A stretch of 64,000 bases of DNA from PALSA-660 sp963726435 (GTDB taxonomy: Bacteria > Actinomycetota > Coriobacteriia > Anaerosomatales > PALSA-660), in assembly GCA_963726435.1 (NCBI GenBank), contig CAVSCJ010000004.1, forward strand, positions 124,001-188,000, in the 5' to 3' direction. Positions 25,213-33,835 of the stretch are shown here, one piece after another. The number at the start of each line of letters is the position of its first letter. Position 1 is the stretch's first letter. The position numbers were made by a program, and so were the translations under genes. The notes under the pieces were generated by a model. The model ran no database searches and was not told the origin of the DNA. It saw only the letters and a list, made by a program, of their open reading frames with translations.

Positions 25213-26157
25213 CTACCCCTCGAGGCGGTAGATCCGCACGGCGTTCGCCCTGAGGATCAGATCGCGCTCGCGGTCCGAGAGGCCCATCTCCTCGAGAGCT
25301 CGCACCTGCTGGTACTTGATCCAGGTGCGGTAGGGCGCGGTGGTCCCAGCGTCGGTCCCGAAGAGCACCCGCTCGGGCCCCAGGGCCGTGAGCACCCGCT
25401 CGAACACCTCGGTGAGCGTCATCTTGGGGACGTAGTAGTCCATCCAGTTGTTGGTGCCTGAGCTATCCACGCTCACGTTCTTGCACTGGTAGCCGAGCCG
25501 CAGCACGCTGTCCAGCCAGCCGGCCCCGAAGTGCGCGATCACGAACGGCACGTCGGGGAAGTCGCGCGCAACCGGCGAGAGATCGATGGGGTCCGCGTAG
25601 CGCAGGTCGCCCGTGGGGTCGACCGTCACGCCGTAGTGGATGCAGATCGCGGCGCCCAGCTCGCTCGCCTTCTCGAAGAAGGCTCGGCATCCAGGCGCCG
25701 ACAGACTGTAGCAGCGGTTCACGGGCAACAGCTTCACGCCCTTGAACCCCGCCTTCATCTCCCGCTCGAGCAATCCGGGCGCCTTCGGATCGCGTGGATC
25801 GATGTTGCACAGAGCGTGCACGTGCCCGTTGGCGGCGGCGATGAACTCCCGCGTCCAGCCGCTGTCGGGCATCACGGACATCACGACCGCGCGCGACACG
25901 CCGCCCGCGGCCAGCCGGTCCACGTAGAACTTCGCGCACTCCTGCGGTGTGAGATCCGGCAGTGTCTGCTCGCGGCCTGAGCGGCCCCACTTGCGAGCCT
26001 TGAGCGCTTGGCGGAACCGCTTCATCGCCTCTGGCGGCTCCTTGGACAGAGCCTCCTCCAGCAGGCCGACAGTGAAGAGGTGCGTGTGGGCGTCGATGAT
26101 CTCGCCGGGGCAAGCGGGCGGCGCCGGCTGCAGCGGCGAAGAGGTGGCGTCCGCCAC
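25213..26157 (-). CDS. Amidohydrolase family protein (TIM-barrel metal hydrolase)
   Basis: 314 residues. EIIDAHTHLF carries the HxH metal pair. ICIHYGVTVDP and FVIAHFGAGWLDSVLRL supply the further histidines, and RVLFGTDAGTTAPYR supplies the catalytic Asp. This is the amidohydrolase-2 arrangement, which includes decarboxylases and lactonases; the substrate cannot be named. The start is GTG 26157 (VADATSSPLQ), immediately after the PspC stop, with AAGGG upstream; an N-terminal extension of the frame overlaps pspC and is rejected. It is followed by a methyltransferase. Confidence 0.78.
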   Translation of the reverse strand: MADATSSPLQPAPPACPGEIIDAHTHLFTVGLLEEALSKEPPEAMKRFRQALKARKWGRSGREQTLPDLTPQECAKFYVDRLAAGGVSRAVVMSVMPDSGWTREFIAAANGHVHALCNIDPRDPKAPGLLEREMKAGFKGVKLLPVNRCYSLSAPGCRAFFEKASELGAAICIHYGVTVDPTGDLRYADPIDLSPVARDFPDVPFVIAHFGAGWLDSVLRLGYQCKNVSVDSSGTNNWMDYYVPKMTLTEVFERVLTALGPERVLFGTDAGTTAPYRTWIKYQQVRALEEMGLSDRERDLILRANAVRIYRLEG

Positions 26158-26161
26158 GCGC

Positions 26162-26635
26162 CTAGGACCCTTCGGTCGGGGGCGACGGCGGGGCGGGCGG
26201 AGGGGACGCAGCGGGAGGCGGGACAGGGGAGGCCGCGGCGAGGGGCTCCTCCGGCACAAGGATCCACATCACGACGTAGGCGAGGATCGGCGAACCGTTG
26301 CCGAGCACGGTCAGCAGGATGGTGCCTATGCGAAGCACGAGCGGGTCGATCCCGAGGTACGCGCCGAGCCCGCCGAGCACCCCGCCGATCCACCTGTCGG
26401 TGCGCGAGCGATACAGGCGCGTGCCCGCAGCCGGCTTCGTGAACGTCGTTCTGCGGCTGACCCACAGGATGGCGACGCCAAGACCGATCACCGCCAGCGC
26501 CCCGACCGAACGGCTCAGTGTGTCGAGCACTACCGCCGGGATGATGCCCGTCGACTGGACCAGCAACCACAAACCGAAGACGATCAGCGCCAAGCCGCCA
26601 AGGGCGGCCGCACCTCTGCGAGGACTGTCCGGCAT
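26162..26635 (-). CDS. PspC domain membrane protein
   Basis: 157 residues. Two helices (GGLALIVFGLWLLVQSTGII and LAVIGLGVAILWVS) precede a PspC domain (RLYRSRTDRWIGGVLGGLGA, YLGIDPLVLRIGTILLTVLG, ILAYVVMWILVPEEPL) and a Pro/Ala-rich C-terminal tail. PspC proteins sit in the inner membrane and take part in envelope-stress sensing. ATG 26635 has GAGGGAG 9 nt upstream. It lies next to a LiaF-like protein, a typical pairing. Confidence 0.82.
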   Translation of the reverse strand: MPDSPRRGAAALGGLALIVFGLWLLVQSTGIIPAVVLDTLSRSVGALAVIGLGVAILWVSRRTTFTKPAAGTRLYRSRTDRWIGGVLGGLGAYLGIDPLVLRIGTILLTVLGNGSPILAYVVMWILVPEEPLAAASPVPPPAASPPPAPPSPPTEGS

Positions 26636-26654
26636 GTTGATGCTCCCTCTGCTC

Positions 26655-27866
26655 CTAGTACGTCTCTATGGTGAGGTTCGAGACCCCTGACTGCATTGTG
26701 ACCGCGATCCTCGGTCCCCCGGTCCCCTCCAACCGCCAACTGCTCTCGCCGAGGAACGGGACACCGCTGAGGCGCCGGAACGCCGACGGTACGGTGACGT
26801 TGGAGAGCCCGCTCTTCGAGTCCAGCGTCACCGCCGACCTGGCCGGAAGGCGCAGAGTGACGTTCGCCACTCCGCCGGAGACGTCGATCTTCACATCGGG
26901 AGACCTCTCGCCGATCGTGACGGTCAGGTCCGAAGCGCCGACGTTGACGGAGACCGCCTCGACCGCGAGTCCGCTGAGGTCCGCCTGGGCCTTGACGGCG
27001 CCGACGTCGAACTCGAGGTCCTTCCAGGTCACCTCCCTGTCGAGCGAGAGGTCCAGGGTGCGCTGCTGGATGCCGAACACGAGGTTGCGCCGCGACGGCT
27101 CTTCGACGGTGACGTCGGCGTTGCCGGACTTGACGCTCGCCGAGAGGGCGGGGACCGCATTGAGAGGGGCTGTGCCCGCGATGCGCGCCAGATCGGTGCC
27201 CGCCCCGACCTTCAGATCGGTCGCCCCCGCCTTGATGGTGGCGGTTCCCCGGAGCACGGCGGCATCGTGAGGACGGGAGTCGGAGTACGCGGGACCTGTC
27301 TGCGTCAGCCCCGGGATGCTCGGGCCGAACCCGACCGTTCCGGGCTGCAGCACGAACACACCGTAGAGCAGACCCGCCAGCAGCACGACGTTCGACAGCG
27401 CCCGCACCCATGTCAGATCCAACCCCCGGCCGAGCAGCTCGATCCCGAGCGCCACAAGCAGGAGCGGCCACAGGGAGAGCAACGATATCCATACGGTCCA
27501 GGGAATGTAGCCGAACGTGTTGCCCAGCAGAACGAGCCCGACCGCGACTGTTCCAAGACCCTCGGCCACTCGCTTCAGGGGAGGCTCGCGGCGCGGACGG
27601 ACCATCTCAGTCACTCCGCCGATCACTATGATCAGCGGCCAGAGCCGGAGAACGTCCAACCACGCGACGTACCTCCCGAACAGCATGACGGCGCCCACGC
27701 AGAGGAGCACGATCCCCACGACCGTGCCGCCCCGTCTGACCCCCGACGTCGCCGGAGCCGCCGCCTGCGCGGGCGCAGACACGGGTGGCTGCGCGGGCGC
27801 GGGCGCCTCGGTCACGTTCTCAACGGGCGCGACTCCCTCGGGGCGCCCCGTGTCCTGATCGCTCAC
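26655..27866 (-). CDS. LiaF/toastrack-type envelope protein with N-terminal membrane domain
   Basis: 403 residues. After a Pro/Ala-rich cytoplasmic start come about five hydrophobic segments in pairs (GTVVGIVLLCVGAVMLFGRY, LWPLIIVIGGVTEMV, LLLVALGIELLGRGL, LSNVVLLAGLLYGVFVLQPG), like the LiaI/LiaF transmembrane domain. A beta-rich C-terminal domain with repeated VNVGASDLTVTIG / SGVSNLTIETY strands (DUF4097-type toastrack) completes it. Likely role: damping or sensing of envelope stress with PspC. The start is GTG 27866, with GGGAGGG 8 nt upstream, directly abutting the CNNM gene. Confidence 0.7.
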   Translation of the reverse strand: MSDQDTGRPEGVAPVENVTEAPAPAQPPVSAPAQAAAPATSGVRRGGTVVGIVLLCVGAVMLFGRYVAWLDVLRLWPLIIVIGGVTEMVRPRREPPLKRVAEGLGTVAVGLVLLGNTFGYIPWTVWISLLSLWPLLLVALGIELLGRGLDLTWVRALSNVVLLAGLLYGVFVLQPGTVGFGPSIPGLTQTGPAYSDSRPHDAAVLRGTATIKAGATDLKVGAGTDLARIAGTAPLNAVPALSASVKSGNADVTVEEPSRRNLVFGIQQRTLDLSLDREVTWKDLEFDVGAVKAQADLSGLAVEAVSVNVGASDLTVTIGERSPDVKIDVSGGVANVTLRLPARSAVTLDSKSGLSNVTVPSAFRRLSGVPFLGESSWRLEGTGGPRIAVTMQSGVSNLTIETY

Positions 27867-29255
27867 CTAGGATCCCTCCCCCGAACTCGCGTCGTCTTCG
27901 AGCTCTGCGCCCGGCGGTTTCGCGCCCTTCCTCGTCACTCGCAGGCGCGCGATCCGGCGCTGACGCACAGACTGGACCTTGATCTCCGCGCCACCGACGA
28001 GCATCTTCTCGCCCACGATCGGGATGTGCCCCAACACACTCAGTACCCAACCGGCGAGGGTGTCGTACTCCTCCGACTCGGGCAGTTCCAAGCCTAGCTT
28101 CTCGATCGCGTCCTGAACAGGCAGACGGCCGTCGATGATCCATACTCCGTCGCTCAAGAGGTTGATGTAGCGGTAGTCTCGGTCGAACTCGTCTGCGATC
28201 TCTCCGATGACCTCTTCGACTATGTCCTCGATGGTCACGATCCCGGCGGTGCCGCCGTGCTCGTCGACCACGATCACCATGTGGTTGTGCGAGGCGCGCA
28301 TCTCCTGGAGCAGGTCGAGGATCGGCTTCGTCTCGGGGACGAACCCAGGAGGCCGCATCGTGCGCACGACTGGATCGTCGCGGTTTCCCGCGGCGATGGG
28401 GCCCAGCAGGTCCTTGAGCAGCGACACCCCGATGATGGTGTCCGGGTCCTCGTGGAAGACCGGGATCCGGGAGAAGCCCGTTCGGCGAAAGACGGTCAGC
28501 GCGTCCCCCAGGGTCAGTGTGTCCTCGATCATCTCGGCGTCCACACGCGGGACCATGATCTCCCTGGCCACGGTGTCTCCCAGCTCGAAGACCTCGCTGA
28601 TCATGCGCTTCTCTTCGTCGCGAAGCGTTCCCTGCTCGCGGACGAGCAGCTTGATCTCCTCTTCGGTGACGCCGTGAGAGGTGTCGCCCGGCTTGATCCC
28701 GATCACGAGCGCGAAGAGGTCGGTGGACCGCGCCAGCACCCAGACCAGCGGTGCGACCGCGATCGACAACCACGTGATGGGCACGGCGACCGCCTGGGCG
28801 ACCTTCTCGGAACGCTGCAGACCGAGCCGCTTGGGGGTCAGTTCGCCGAACACCAGCGTCAGGTAGGTGATCGTCACCGTGACGGCGAAGACCGCGATCC
28901 CGGACGCCAGCGGCGTCATCCACGACATGCCGGACGAGCGGAGCACGTCGCCAAGAGGACGCTCGAACGTGACCGCCGCCAGAGAGGCGGCGCTGAACCC
29001 AGCCAAGGTGATCGCGACGGAGATGGTCGAGAACAGCCGATTGGGGTCGTCAAGGAGATGTAGCGCGGTCTTCGCCTTCGTAGAACCGCGATCCGCTGAG
29101 GCTTGGAGCGCGCTGCGGCGCGCGGCGATGAGCGCCATCTCCGCGGCAGCGAAGTAGCCGTTCAGTGCGATGAGGACAACGATCGTGATCGTCTCGCCGA
29201 GGTAGTTCACGTGACAACCGTTCAGCCGGCACTGCAGGCCGTGCTCGAACCGCAC
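27867..29255 (-). CDS. CNNM/CorC (hemolysin-C-type) transporter-like membrane protein
   Basis: About 463 residues. The DUF21/CNNM membrane domain (IVVLIALNGYFAAAEMALIA, FGELTPKRLGL) precedes a CBS pair (REIMVPRVDAEMIEDTLTLG ... MVIVVDEHGGTAGIVTIEDI) and a C-terminal CorC_HlyC domain (LAGWVLSVLGHIPIVGEKML). The family exports or regulates Mg2+/Co2+; true haemolysin activity is not implied. Starts are ambiguous. GTG 29255 has GGAGG 7 nt upstream and is chosen; GTG 29210 would begin just before the first helix, and GTG 29273 also exists. Confidence 0.82.
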   Translation of the reverse strand: MRFEHGLQCRLNGCHVNYLGETITIVVLIALNGYFAAAEMALIAARRSALQASADRGSTKAKTALHLLDDPNRLFSTISVAITLAGFSAASLAAVTFERPLGDVLRSSGMSWMTPLASGIAVFAVTVTITYLTLVFGELTPKRLGLQRSEKVAQAVAVPITWLSIAVAPLVWVLARSTDLFALVIGIKPGDTSHGVTEEEIKLLVREQGTLRDEEKRMISEVFELGDTVAREIMVPRVDAEMIEDTLTLGDALTVFRRTGFSRIPVFHEDPDTIIGVSLLKDLLGPIAAGNRDDPVVRTMRPPGFVPETKPILDLLQEMRASHNHMVIVVDEHGGTAGIVTIEDIVEEVIGEIADEFDRDYRYINLLSDGVWIIDGRLPVQDAIEKLGLELPESEEYDTLAGWVLSVLGHIPIVGEKMLVGGAEIKVQSVRQRRIARLRVTRKGAKPPGAELEDDASSGEGS

Positions 29256-29341
29256 GCCCACGCCTCCGGGCACGCGTGCCGCCGGCGCTTCGGGGCGCGA
29301 CTGTCATGGCCCAGAGTGTACCCTAAGGCGGCCGGCGGCTC

Positions 29342-29370
29342 TTACCCCACGGGGTGGCGCGTGGTATAAG
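29342..29370 (+). promoter_or_regulatory. Promoter of the FKBP gene
   Basis: TTACCC (29342-29347), a 17-nt spacer and TATAAG (29365-29370), about 46 nt upstream of the ATG. Confidence 0.55.
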
Positions 29371-29416
29371 TTCGGCACTGCCACACGCCATTTCGCGAGA
29401 GGGAGGCGGCCGCCTC

Positions 29417-29851
29417 ATGCCGGTCAAGAACGGAGATACCGTCCGCGTGCACTACCGGGGCTCTCTGACTGACGGGACCGTCTTCGACGACAGCGAGGGC
29501 AGGGAACCTCTCGCCTTCACAGTGGGTCTCGGCCAAGTGATACAGGGCTTCGAACGCGCGGTCGTTGGTCTCGAGCCCGGGGACTCCACGAACGTCTCGA
29601 TCGAGCCGGAAGACGCCTACGGCCCGCATCACGCGGCACTCCGCCATGTGGTCACAGTCGACGACTTCGCCACCGAGCCCTACGTCGGCGGAGAAGTCAA
29701 CGTCGTTTCCCCCGATGGGGACGAGATGCCCGGCCGCATCGTGGCGATCGAGGGTGACGAGGTCACTCTCGACTTCAACCACCCGCTCGCAGGTGAGACG
29801 CTCGTGTTCGAGGTGACTCTCGTGGAAGTCGACCCTTCGCCGGGGGGGTAG
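29417..29851 (+). CDS. FKBP-type peptidyl-prolyl cis-trans isomerase (SlyD-like)
   Basis: 144 residues. The FKBP core VKNGDTVRVHYRGSLTDGTV and the active-site region GQVIQGFERAVVGLEPGDST are clear. An inserted flap (YGPHHAALRHVVTVDDFATE) and the return strand HPLAGETLVFEVTLVEV match the SlyD arrangement. The His-rich metal-binding tail of E. coli SlyD is absent. It catalyses proline isomerisation and chaperones folding in the cytoplasm. ATG 29417 follows GGGAGG by about 8 nt. It is a single-gene unit with its own promoter and terminator. Confidence 0.9.
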   Translation: MPVKNGDTVRVHYRGSLTDGTVFDDSEGREPLAFTVGLGQVIQGFERAVVGLEPGDSTNVSIEPEDAYGPHHAALRHVVTVDDFATEPYVGGEVNVVSPDGDEMPGRIVAIEGDEVTLDFNHPLAGETLVFEVTLVEVDPSPGG

Positions 29852-29874
29852 ATCCGTCTGTCCCGAAGCGCAGA

Positions 29875-29902
29875 AAGGCCCCGGGCGAGAGCTCCGGGGC
29901 CT
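29875..29902. terminator. Terminator between the FKBP gene and the convergent membrane protein
   Basis: AAGGCCCCGG pairs with CCGGGGCCTT around a 9-nt loop, followed by CGTTCTT on the plus strand; usable in both directions. Confidence 0.75.
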
Positions 29903-29921
29903 TCGTTCTTGCCGGCCCGAC

Positions 29922-30326
29922 CTACTTCCCCATGGCTTCTTCGCAGGCCTTCTGCATCCGTGCCGCGGTGAGGAAGAAGACTCCCGCCAGGATCTCGGGG
30001 CCGATGAGGAACAAGGCCATGAGTCCCCACACCCCGGCTTCCCATCCCGCCAAGGCGCCCCATACGACCGTGCCTACGGCGCCCGCGAACAGGAGCAGAG
30101 CCGCAACGTTCTCGTAGAACCAGCCCACGAGCAGGGCGAGCACGGCCAGCGCGAGCACCAGCATCGGCCCGATCTGGTCCATGGCCGCGACCCCCGACGG
30201 ATAGACGATGGCCGAACCGATGGCCAGCACCACCCAAAGGAGCCCGCCCAGCCCGACGAAGAGACGCGCCGCTATCCGCTCGCCGTCCATCACGTCGTAG
30301 TTGCAGGTCCTGGCGAGGATGTCCAC
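29922..30326 (-). CDS. Small multi-pass membrane protein of unknown function
   Basis: About 134 residues with four hydrophobic segments (LFVGLGGLLWVVLAIGSAIV, MLVLALAVLALLVGWFY, LLLFAGAVGTVVWGALAG, LMALFLIGPEILAGVFFL) and a short C-terminal tail. No family recognised. The cytosolic start VDILARTCNYDVMDGERIAA contains a lone Cys. Start choice is uncertain: GTG 30326 follows GAGAG, while GTG 30365 would add 13 residues. It is convergent with the FKBP gene. Confidence 0.55.
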   Translation of the reverse strand: MDILARTCNYDVMDGERIAARLFVGLGGLLWVVLAIGSAIVYPSGVAAMDQIGPMLVLALAVLALLVGWFYENVAALLLFAGAVGTVVWGALAGWEAGVWGLMALFLIGPEILAGVFFLTAARMQKACEEAMGK

Positions 30327-30446
30327 TTTGGGGCTCTCTTTCCGACTGCCGACCTCGGCCGGCACCCGCTCATCGAGCGCCTAGCCCTTACACGTCGGTG
30401 TATACCCCCGACTTCCAACATTCGGCACCAGGCGCCATGTGGAGTG

Positions 30447-31154
30447 TCAGAGGTAGCCCTCGAAGGACTCGAAGGACACGTCGGCGAGGTCCACGCCCAA
30501 CTGATCGATGACGCGCGCCATGGCGTCGACCATCGCCGGAGGCCCGGACACGAACCAGTGCCATCCGTCGAGCGGGTCGCAATGCCTCAACACGGTCTCG
30601 GACCCGATGAAGCCTCGCTCGCCCGTCCAAGCCGGGGATGGCTTCTCCAGAACGTGCACGACGCGGACCGTCTCGTGCTCGATCTGCCAGCGGTCGAACT
30701 CGTGGCGCATTGGGATGCAGCTCTCGTCGAGGTTCCCGTCGAAGATCAGGACCTCAAGTCCGGTCGCCCGCTGTACCGCGTCCCGCACGATGCTGCGCAT
30801 CGGGGTGATCCCGACCCCGCCCACCAGGAACGCCGCGCGCACGACGCCTTCGGGCAGCACAAGATCGCCGAAGGGGCCGGCCGTCTCGACGGTCTCGCCG
30901 GGCTGCAGAGCCGCTAGCGCGTCCTTGAAAGCGCTGCCGGTCATGCGCGTCAGGATCTCAGTCTCCTGATCCCGCGGGGAATCGCAGTGCGAGAAGGACT
31001 TCGTCTGCGCACCCTTACGGGTATGAAGGGTGAGTGAGAGGTACTGGCCGGGCTTGTACGTGTACCCCGGCGGACGCGAGAAGCGGAAGCGCCCGGTCGA
31101 CGAGCACGTGTCGGTCGAGCCGAGGAACGTCACAGTGTGTGCACTCGGGGCCAT
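30447..31154 (-). CDS. FAD/NAD(P)-binding oxidoreductase (ferredoxin-NADP reductase type)
   Basis: 235 residues. An FAD-binding barrel with the flavin motif variant TKSFSHCDSP precedes a nucleotide-binding domain with FLVGGVGITPMRSIVRDAV and HWFVSGPPAMVDAMARV. No iron-sulfur or ferredoxin domain is fused to it. It would pass electrons between NAD(P)H and a partner redox protein. ATG 31154 has AGAGG about 8 nt upstream. It is divergent from a Moco oxidoreductase gene, a pairing that suggests the reductase may serve that system. Confidence 0.82.
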   Translation of the reverse strand: MAPSAHTVTFLGSTDTCSSTGRFRFSRPPGYTYKPGQYLSLTLHTRKGAQTKSFSHCDSPRDQETEILTRMTGSAFKDALAALQPGETVETAGPFGDLVLPEGVVRAAFLVGGVGITPMRSIVRDAVQRATGLEVLIFDGNLDESCIPMRHEFDRWQIEHETVRVVHVLEKPSPAWTGERGFIGSETVLRHCDPLDGWHWFVSGPPAMVDAMARVIDQLGVDLADVSFESFEGYL

Positions 31155-31240
31155 CTAGTGCCTCTTCTCGGGAACAGGGGTGATGGCGCCTTCAGGAACA
31201 CGACCTGTCCGCGCACGACGACGATATCAGGAGCATCCGG

Positions 31241-31957
31241 ATGTGCATCACTCGCCTGGCCGACTTCACTAGAGATTCGTACCCCCGCGCGCGTCCGCGC
31301 GTCGCTGCGACCCTCGCCGTGGCGACACTGCTCGCAGTCGCGCTGCTGGCAGCGTGCGCTCCGGCCTCGACCGGAGGAGCGCTGCCCGGCGTGGAGATCC
31401 GCGACTACCAGGGCCAGCGCCTGGACTCCGTGAACGACTTCCGCGAGAACTCGATCAAGGGACCGCAGCACGTGGACATCTCCACGTACGTCCTCACGGT
31501 CGACGGTCTCGTCTCCTCGCCGGCGACCTACACCTACGACCAGGTGCTCTCGCGGGAGACGACCTACACCAAAGTCACGCAACTCGACTGCGTCGAGGGC
31601 TGGAGCGTGAAGCTCCTGTGGGAGGGCGTTCTGCTCTCCGACCTCATCGACCGCGCGAAGCCTTCCGAGGCGGCGACGGCCGTGGTCTTCCATGCTGTGG
31701 ACGGCTACACGACCTCGCTGCCGCTGCAGACCGTGCGCGACTCCAAGATCCTGATGGCCTACAAGATGAACGGGATCAGGATCCCGGACGAGCGCGGCTT
31801 CCCCTTCATGGTCGTGGCCGAGGACCACTGGGGCTACAAGTGGGCGAAGTGGGTCTCCGGGATCGAGCTGTCCGGCGACCCGAACTTCCTAGGGTACTGG
31901 GAGCAGCGCGGCTACTCGCAGACGGGGCTGAGATCGCAGGACATGTTCGCGAGATGA
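31241..31957 (+). CDS. Molybdopterin-dependent oxidoreductase lipoprotein (sulfite-oxidase fold)
   Basis: 238 residues. A signal region ends in the lipobox LLAAC39. The Moco-binding fold is shown by DGLVSSPATYTYDQVLSRET and the conserved molybdenum-ligand Cys117 in VTQLDCVEGWSVKLLWEGV, followed by GFPFMVVAEDHWGYKWAKWV. It is related to YedY/MsrP-type enzymes, which reduce sulfoxides or similar substrates outside the cytoplasmic membrane. The substrate here is unknown. ATG 31241 has AGGAG 7 nt upstream. The next gene overlaps or follows within 20 nt. Confidence 0.82.
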   Translation: MCITRLADFTRDSYPRARPRVAATLAVATLLAVALLAACAPASTGGALPGVEIRDYQGQRLDSVNDFRENSIKGPQHVDISTYVLTVDGLVSSPATYTYDQVLSRETTYTKVTQLDCVEGWSVKLLWEGVLLSDLIDRAKPSEAATAVVFHAVDGYTTSLPLQTVRDSKILMAYKMNGIRIPDERGFPFMVVAEDHWGYKWAKWVSGIELSGDPNFLGYWEQRGYSQTGLRSQDMFAR

Positions 31958-31974
31958 CGAGAGAGGCGACGCGC

Positions 31975-32721
31975 ATGAGGCGCTCGATGTCGGTGGCGTG
32001 GATCGCGGGCGGCCTGCTGGCGGCCGCCGCGCTGGTCTACGTGGTGGACTTCGCCGTCTATGCCGACCTCCGCGCCACGATGGGCTTCTACACCCTGCTC
32101 GACATCGCCTTCATCCCCCTCAACGTGCTGATCGTGGGCCTGTTCATCAACCGCCTGCTTGCGCTGCGGGAGCGTGCGGAGCTGCTACATAAGATGAACA
32201 TTGTGATCGGCGCGTTCTTCTCTCAGGTCGGCAGCGACCTTATCGCGAGCCTGTCTCAGTTCGACGCGCACCTGAACGAGGACCGCCCCCACCTGCTCTT
32301 CGGGACGCACTGGAGTGCCGCCGACTTCGACGAGCACCGCCGCGCGGTACGCGGGGACGCCCACGTCATGGACCTCGACCTGGGAGACCTCCGACCCATC
32401 AAGGAGATGCTCGAGTCGCAGAGGTCGTTCATCCTGGGGCTGATGCAGAACGGGAACCTGCTAGAGCACGCGGGCTTCACCGACGCTCTCTGGGCCGTCT
32501 CGCACCTGGGCGAGGAGCTGTCCGCGCGGGCCGACCTGTCGGCCCTTCCGGCAGCCGACCGCGCTCACATAGAGCTGGACATGGCGCGCGCCTACGGCAG
32601 GCTGCTTGGAGAGTGGCTCGGCTACGTCCGGCACCTCAAGGCCGACTACCCGTACCTCTTCTCGTTCGCCGTGCGGACGAACCCCTTCGACCCGGACGCC
32701 AAGATCGAGGTCTCGGGCTAG
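31975..32721 (+). CDS. Membrane-anchored protein of unknown function
   Basis: 248 residues with two N-terminal transmembrane helices (VAWIAGGLLAAAALVYVVDF and TLLDIAFIPLNVLIVGLFIN) and a helical cytoplasmic domain (MNIVIGAFFSQVGSDLIASL, QRSFILGLMQNGNLLEHAGF, GRLLGEWLGYVRHLKADYPY). No known family recognised. ATG 31975 has GAGAGG 8 nt upstream; ATG 31954, overlapping the Moco gene stop, is the alternative. Tight linkage suggests a partner of the Moco lipoprotein. Confidence 0.65.
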   Translation: MRRSMSVAWIAGGLLAAAALVYVVDFAVYADLRATMGFYTLLDIAFIPLNVLIVGLFINRLLALRERAELLHKMNIVIGAFFSQVGSDLIASLSQFDAHLNEDRPHLLFGTHWSAADFDEHRRAVRGDAHVMDLDLGDLRPIKEMLESQRSFILGLMQNGNLLEHAGFTDALWAVSHLGEELSARADLSALPAADRAHIELDMARAYGRLLGEWLGYVRHLKADYPYLFSFAVRTNPFDPDAKIEVSG

Positions 32722-32722
32722 G

Positions 32723-33433
32723 TCACTTCAGGCGCGCGGCGGTCGGCACGACGTAGAGCAGCACCGCGAGGAAGTGGCAGACGCTCCCCCCGAGAACCCA
32801 CAAGTGCCACACCATGTGGAAGTAGGGCACCCGCTTGAAGACGTAGAAGATGGTGCCGAGCGTGTAGCACAGGCCCCCCGCGACCAGCAGCCAAAGCCCG
32901 GCTGGCGCGAGCGAGGCGCGCATCGGAGAGATCATGAACACCGCCAGCCAGCCCATGAACAAGTAGACGACGGCCGACAGCCACCTCGGGCGATAGGTCC
33001 AGAAGGCCTCGACACCGATCCCCGCCGCGGCCAGGACCCAGACCACGGCGAACATCCACCATCCGCCGCTCGAACGGAGCGTCACCAGCGTGAACGGGGT
33101 GTAGCTGCCGGCGATGAGCAGGTAGATGGCCGAGTGATCCACGATCTTGAAGACGTGCCGGGCCCTGGGGTTCGGGATCGCATGGTAGAGGGTCGAGCCC
33201 GAGTAGAGCAGTATCAGGGTCGTCCCGAAGACGATCCCGCTGCCGAGAGCCCAGGGGTCGCCGAACGAGTACACGACCAGAAGCGTCAATGCGACGATGG
33301 AGAAGACCACGCCCACGCCGTGGGTGATGCTGTTGGCGATCTCCTCGCCCACCGTGTATTCGCGGCTCTTGCCCTCGGCTCGCGCCTCGTCCTGCGAGGC
33401 GGGCGCTCCGGCCTGAGCCGACCCGTCACTCAC
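32723..33433 (-). CDS. Hemolysin III / PAQR family membrane protein
   Basis: 236 residues with seven predicted transmembrane helices and the family motifs GEEIANSITHGVGVVFSIVA, SGSTLYHAIP, KIVDHSAIYLLIAGSYTPF and YFHMVWHLWVLGGSVCHFLA. The conserved His/Asp set is the putative metal site of the PAQR superfamily. GTG 33433 overlaps the stop of the small cytochrome gene by 8 nt, so the two are co-translated. The convergent stop lies only 1 nt from the plus-strand gene before it. Confidence 0.85.
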   Translation of the reverse strand: MSDGSAQAGAPASQDEARAEGKSREYTVGEEIANSITHGVGVVFSIVALTLLVVYSFGDPWALGSGIVFGTTLILLYSGSTLYHAIPNPRARHVFKIVDHSAIYLLIAGSYTPFTLVTLRSSGGWWMFAVVWVLAAAGIGVEAFWTYRPRWLSAVVYLFMGWLAVFMISPMRASLAPAGLWLLVAGGLCYTLGTIFYVFKRVPYFHMVWHLWVLGGSVCHFLAVLLYVVPTAARLK

Positions 33434-33662
33434 CGGAACCCTCCGTCACCGGGGCGTCAGCGGACACAGGATGGCAGAACCCGCATTCCAGGGTGTAGTG
33501 GCCTGCAGGCGGAGCTTGCCCGGGCCGGATGGCGGGGCTCGAGAGTCTGATCATCGCGTACATGGCGCCCAGCAGCAGCGCGCACCCCACAAGCCCGGCG
33601 ACGATCTTCGTCCTGGTGGGCATCGGTTCGTCGGCGTCTTCGGGTCCTTCCTCGCTCACCAC
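33426..33662 (-). CDS. Small membrane-anchored monoheme c-type cytochrome-like protein
   Basis: 78 residues: acidic start, one transmembrane helix (VAGLVGCALLLGAMYAMIRL), then an extracytoplasmic segment with a single CXXCH (LECGFCHPVSADA). The size and layout match a minimal haem-c anchor protein that could pass electrons across the outer face of the membrane. A methionine or His distal ligand is not obvious. Coupled to the hemolysin III gene by overlap. GTG 33662 or the GTG before the SE residues may be the start. Confidence 0.6.
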   Translation of the reverse strand: MVSEEGPEDADEPMPTRTKIVAGLVGCALLLGAMYAMIRLSSPAIRPGQAPPAGHYTLECGFCHPVSADAPVTEGSGE

Positions 33663-33835
33663 TCGATCCAGCTCCCCTCGTCCGTCCCCTGCTCCAAGCG
33701 ACCACCCCCCAGCGAGCGCTCTCCCATGCTAGCACCGCGCCCGCATTCCGCCCTCGGCGCCTCCGGCTGCCTCGGTGCCGGTGGTGTTGCGCGCCAGGGC
33801 GGGGGAGCGGATTCTACCTTGGTGGGAGGTGGGTC

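Noticed and set aside
27867..29255. True haemolysin
   Set aside because: The CNNM/CBS/CorC arrangement is a divalent-cation transport or regulation family; the haemolysin name is historical.
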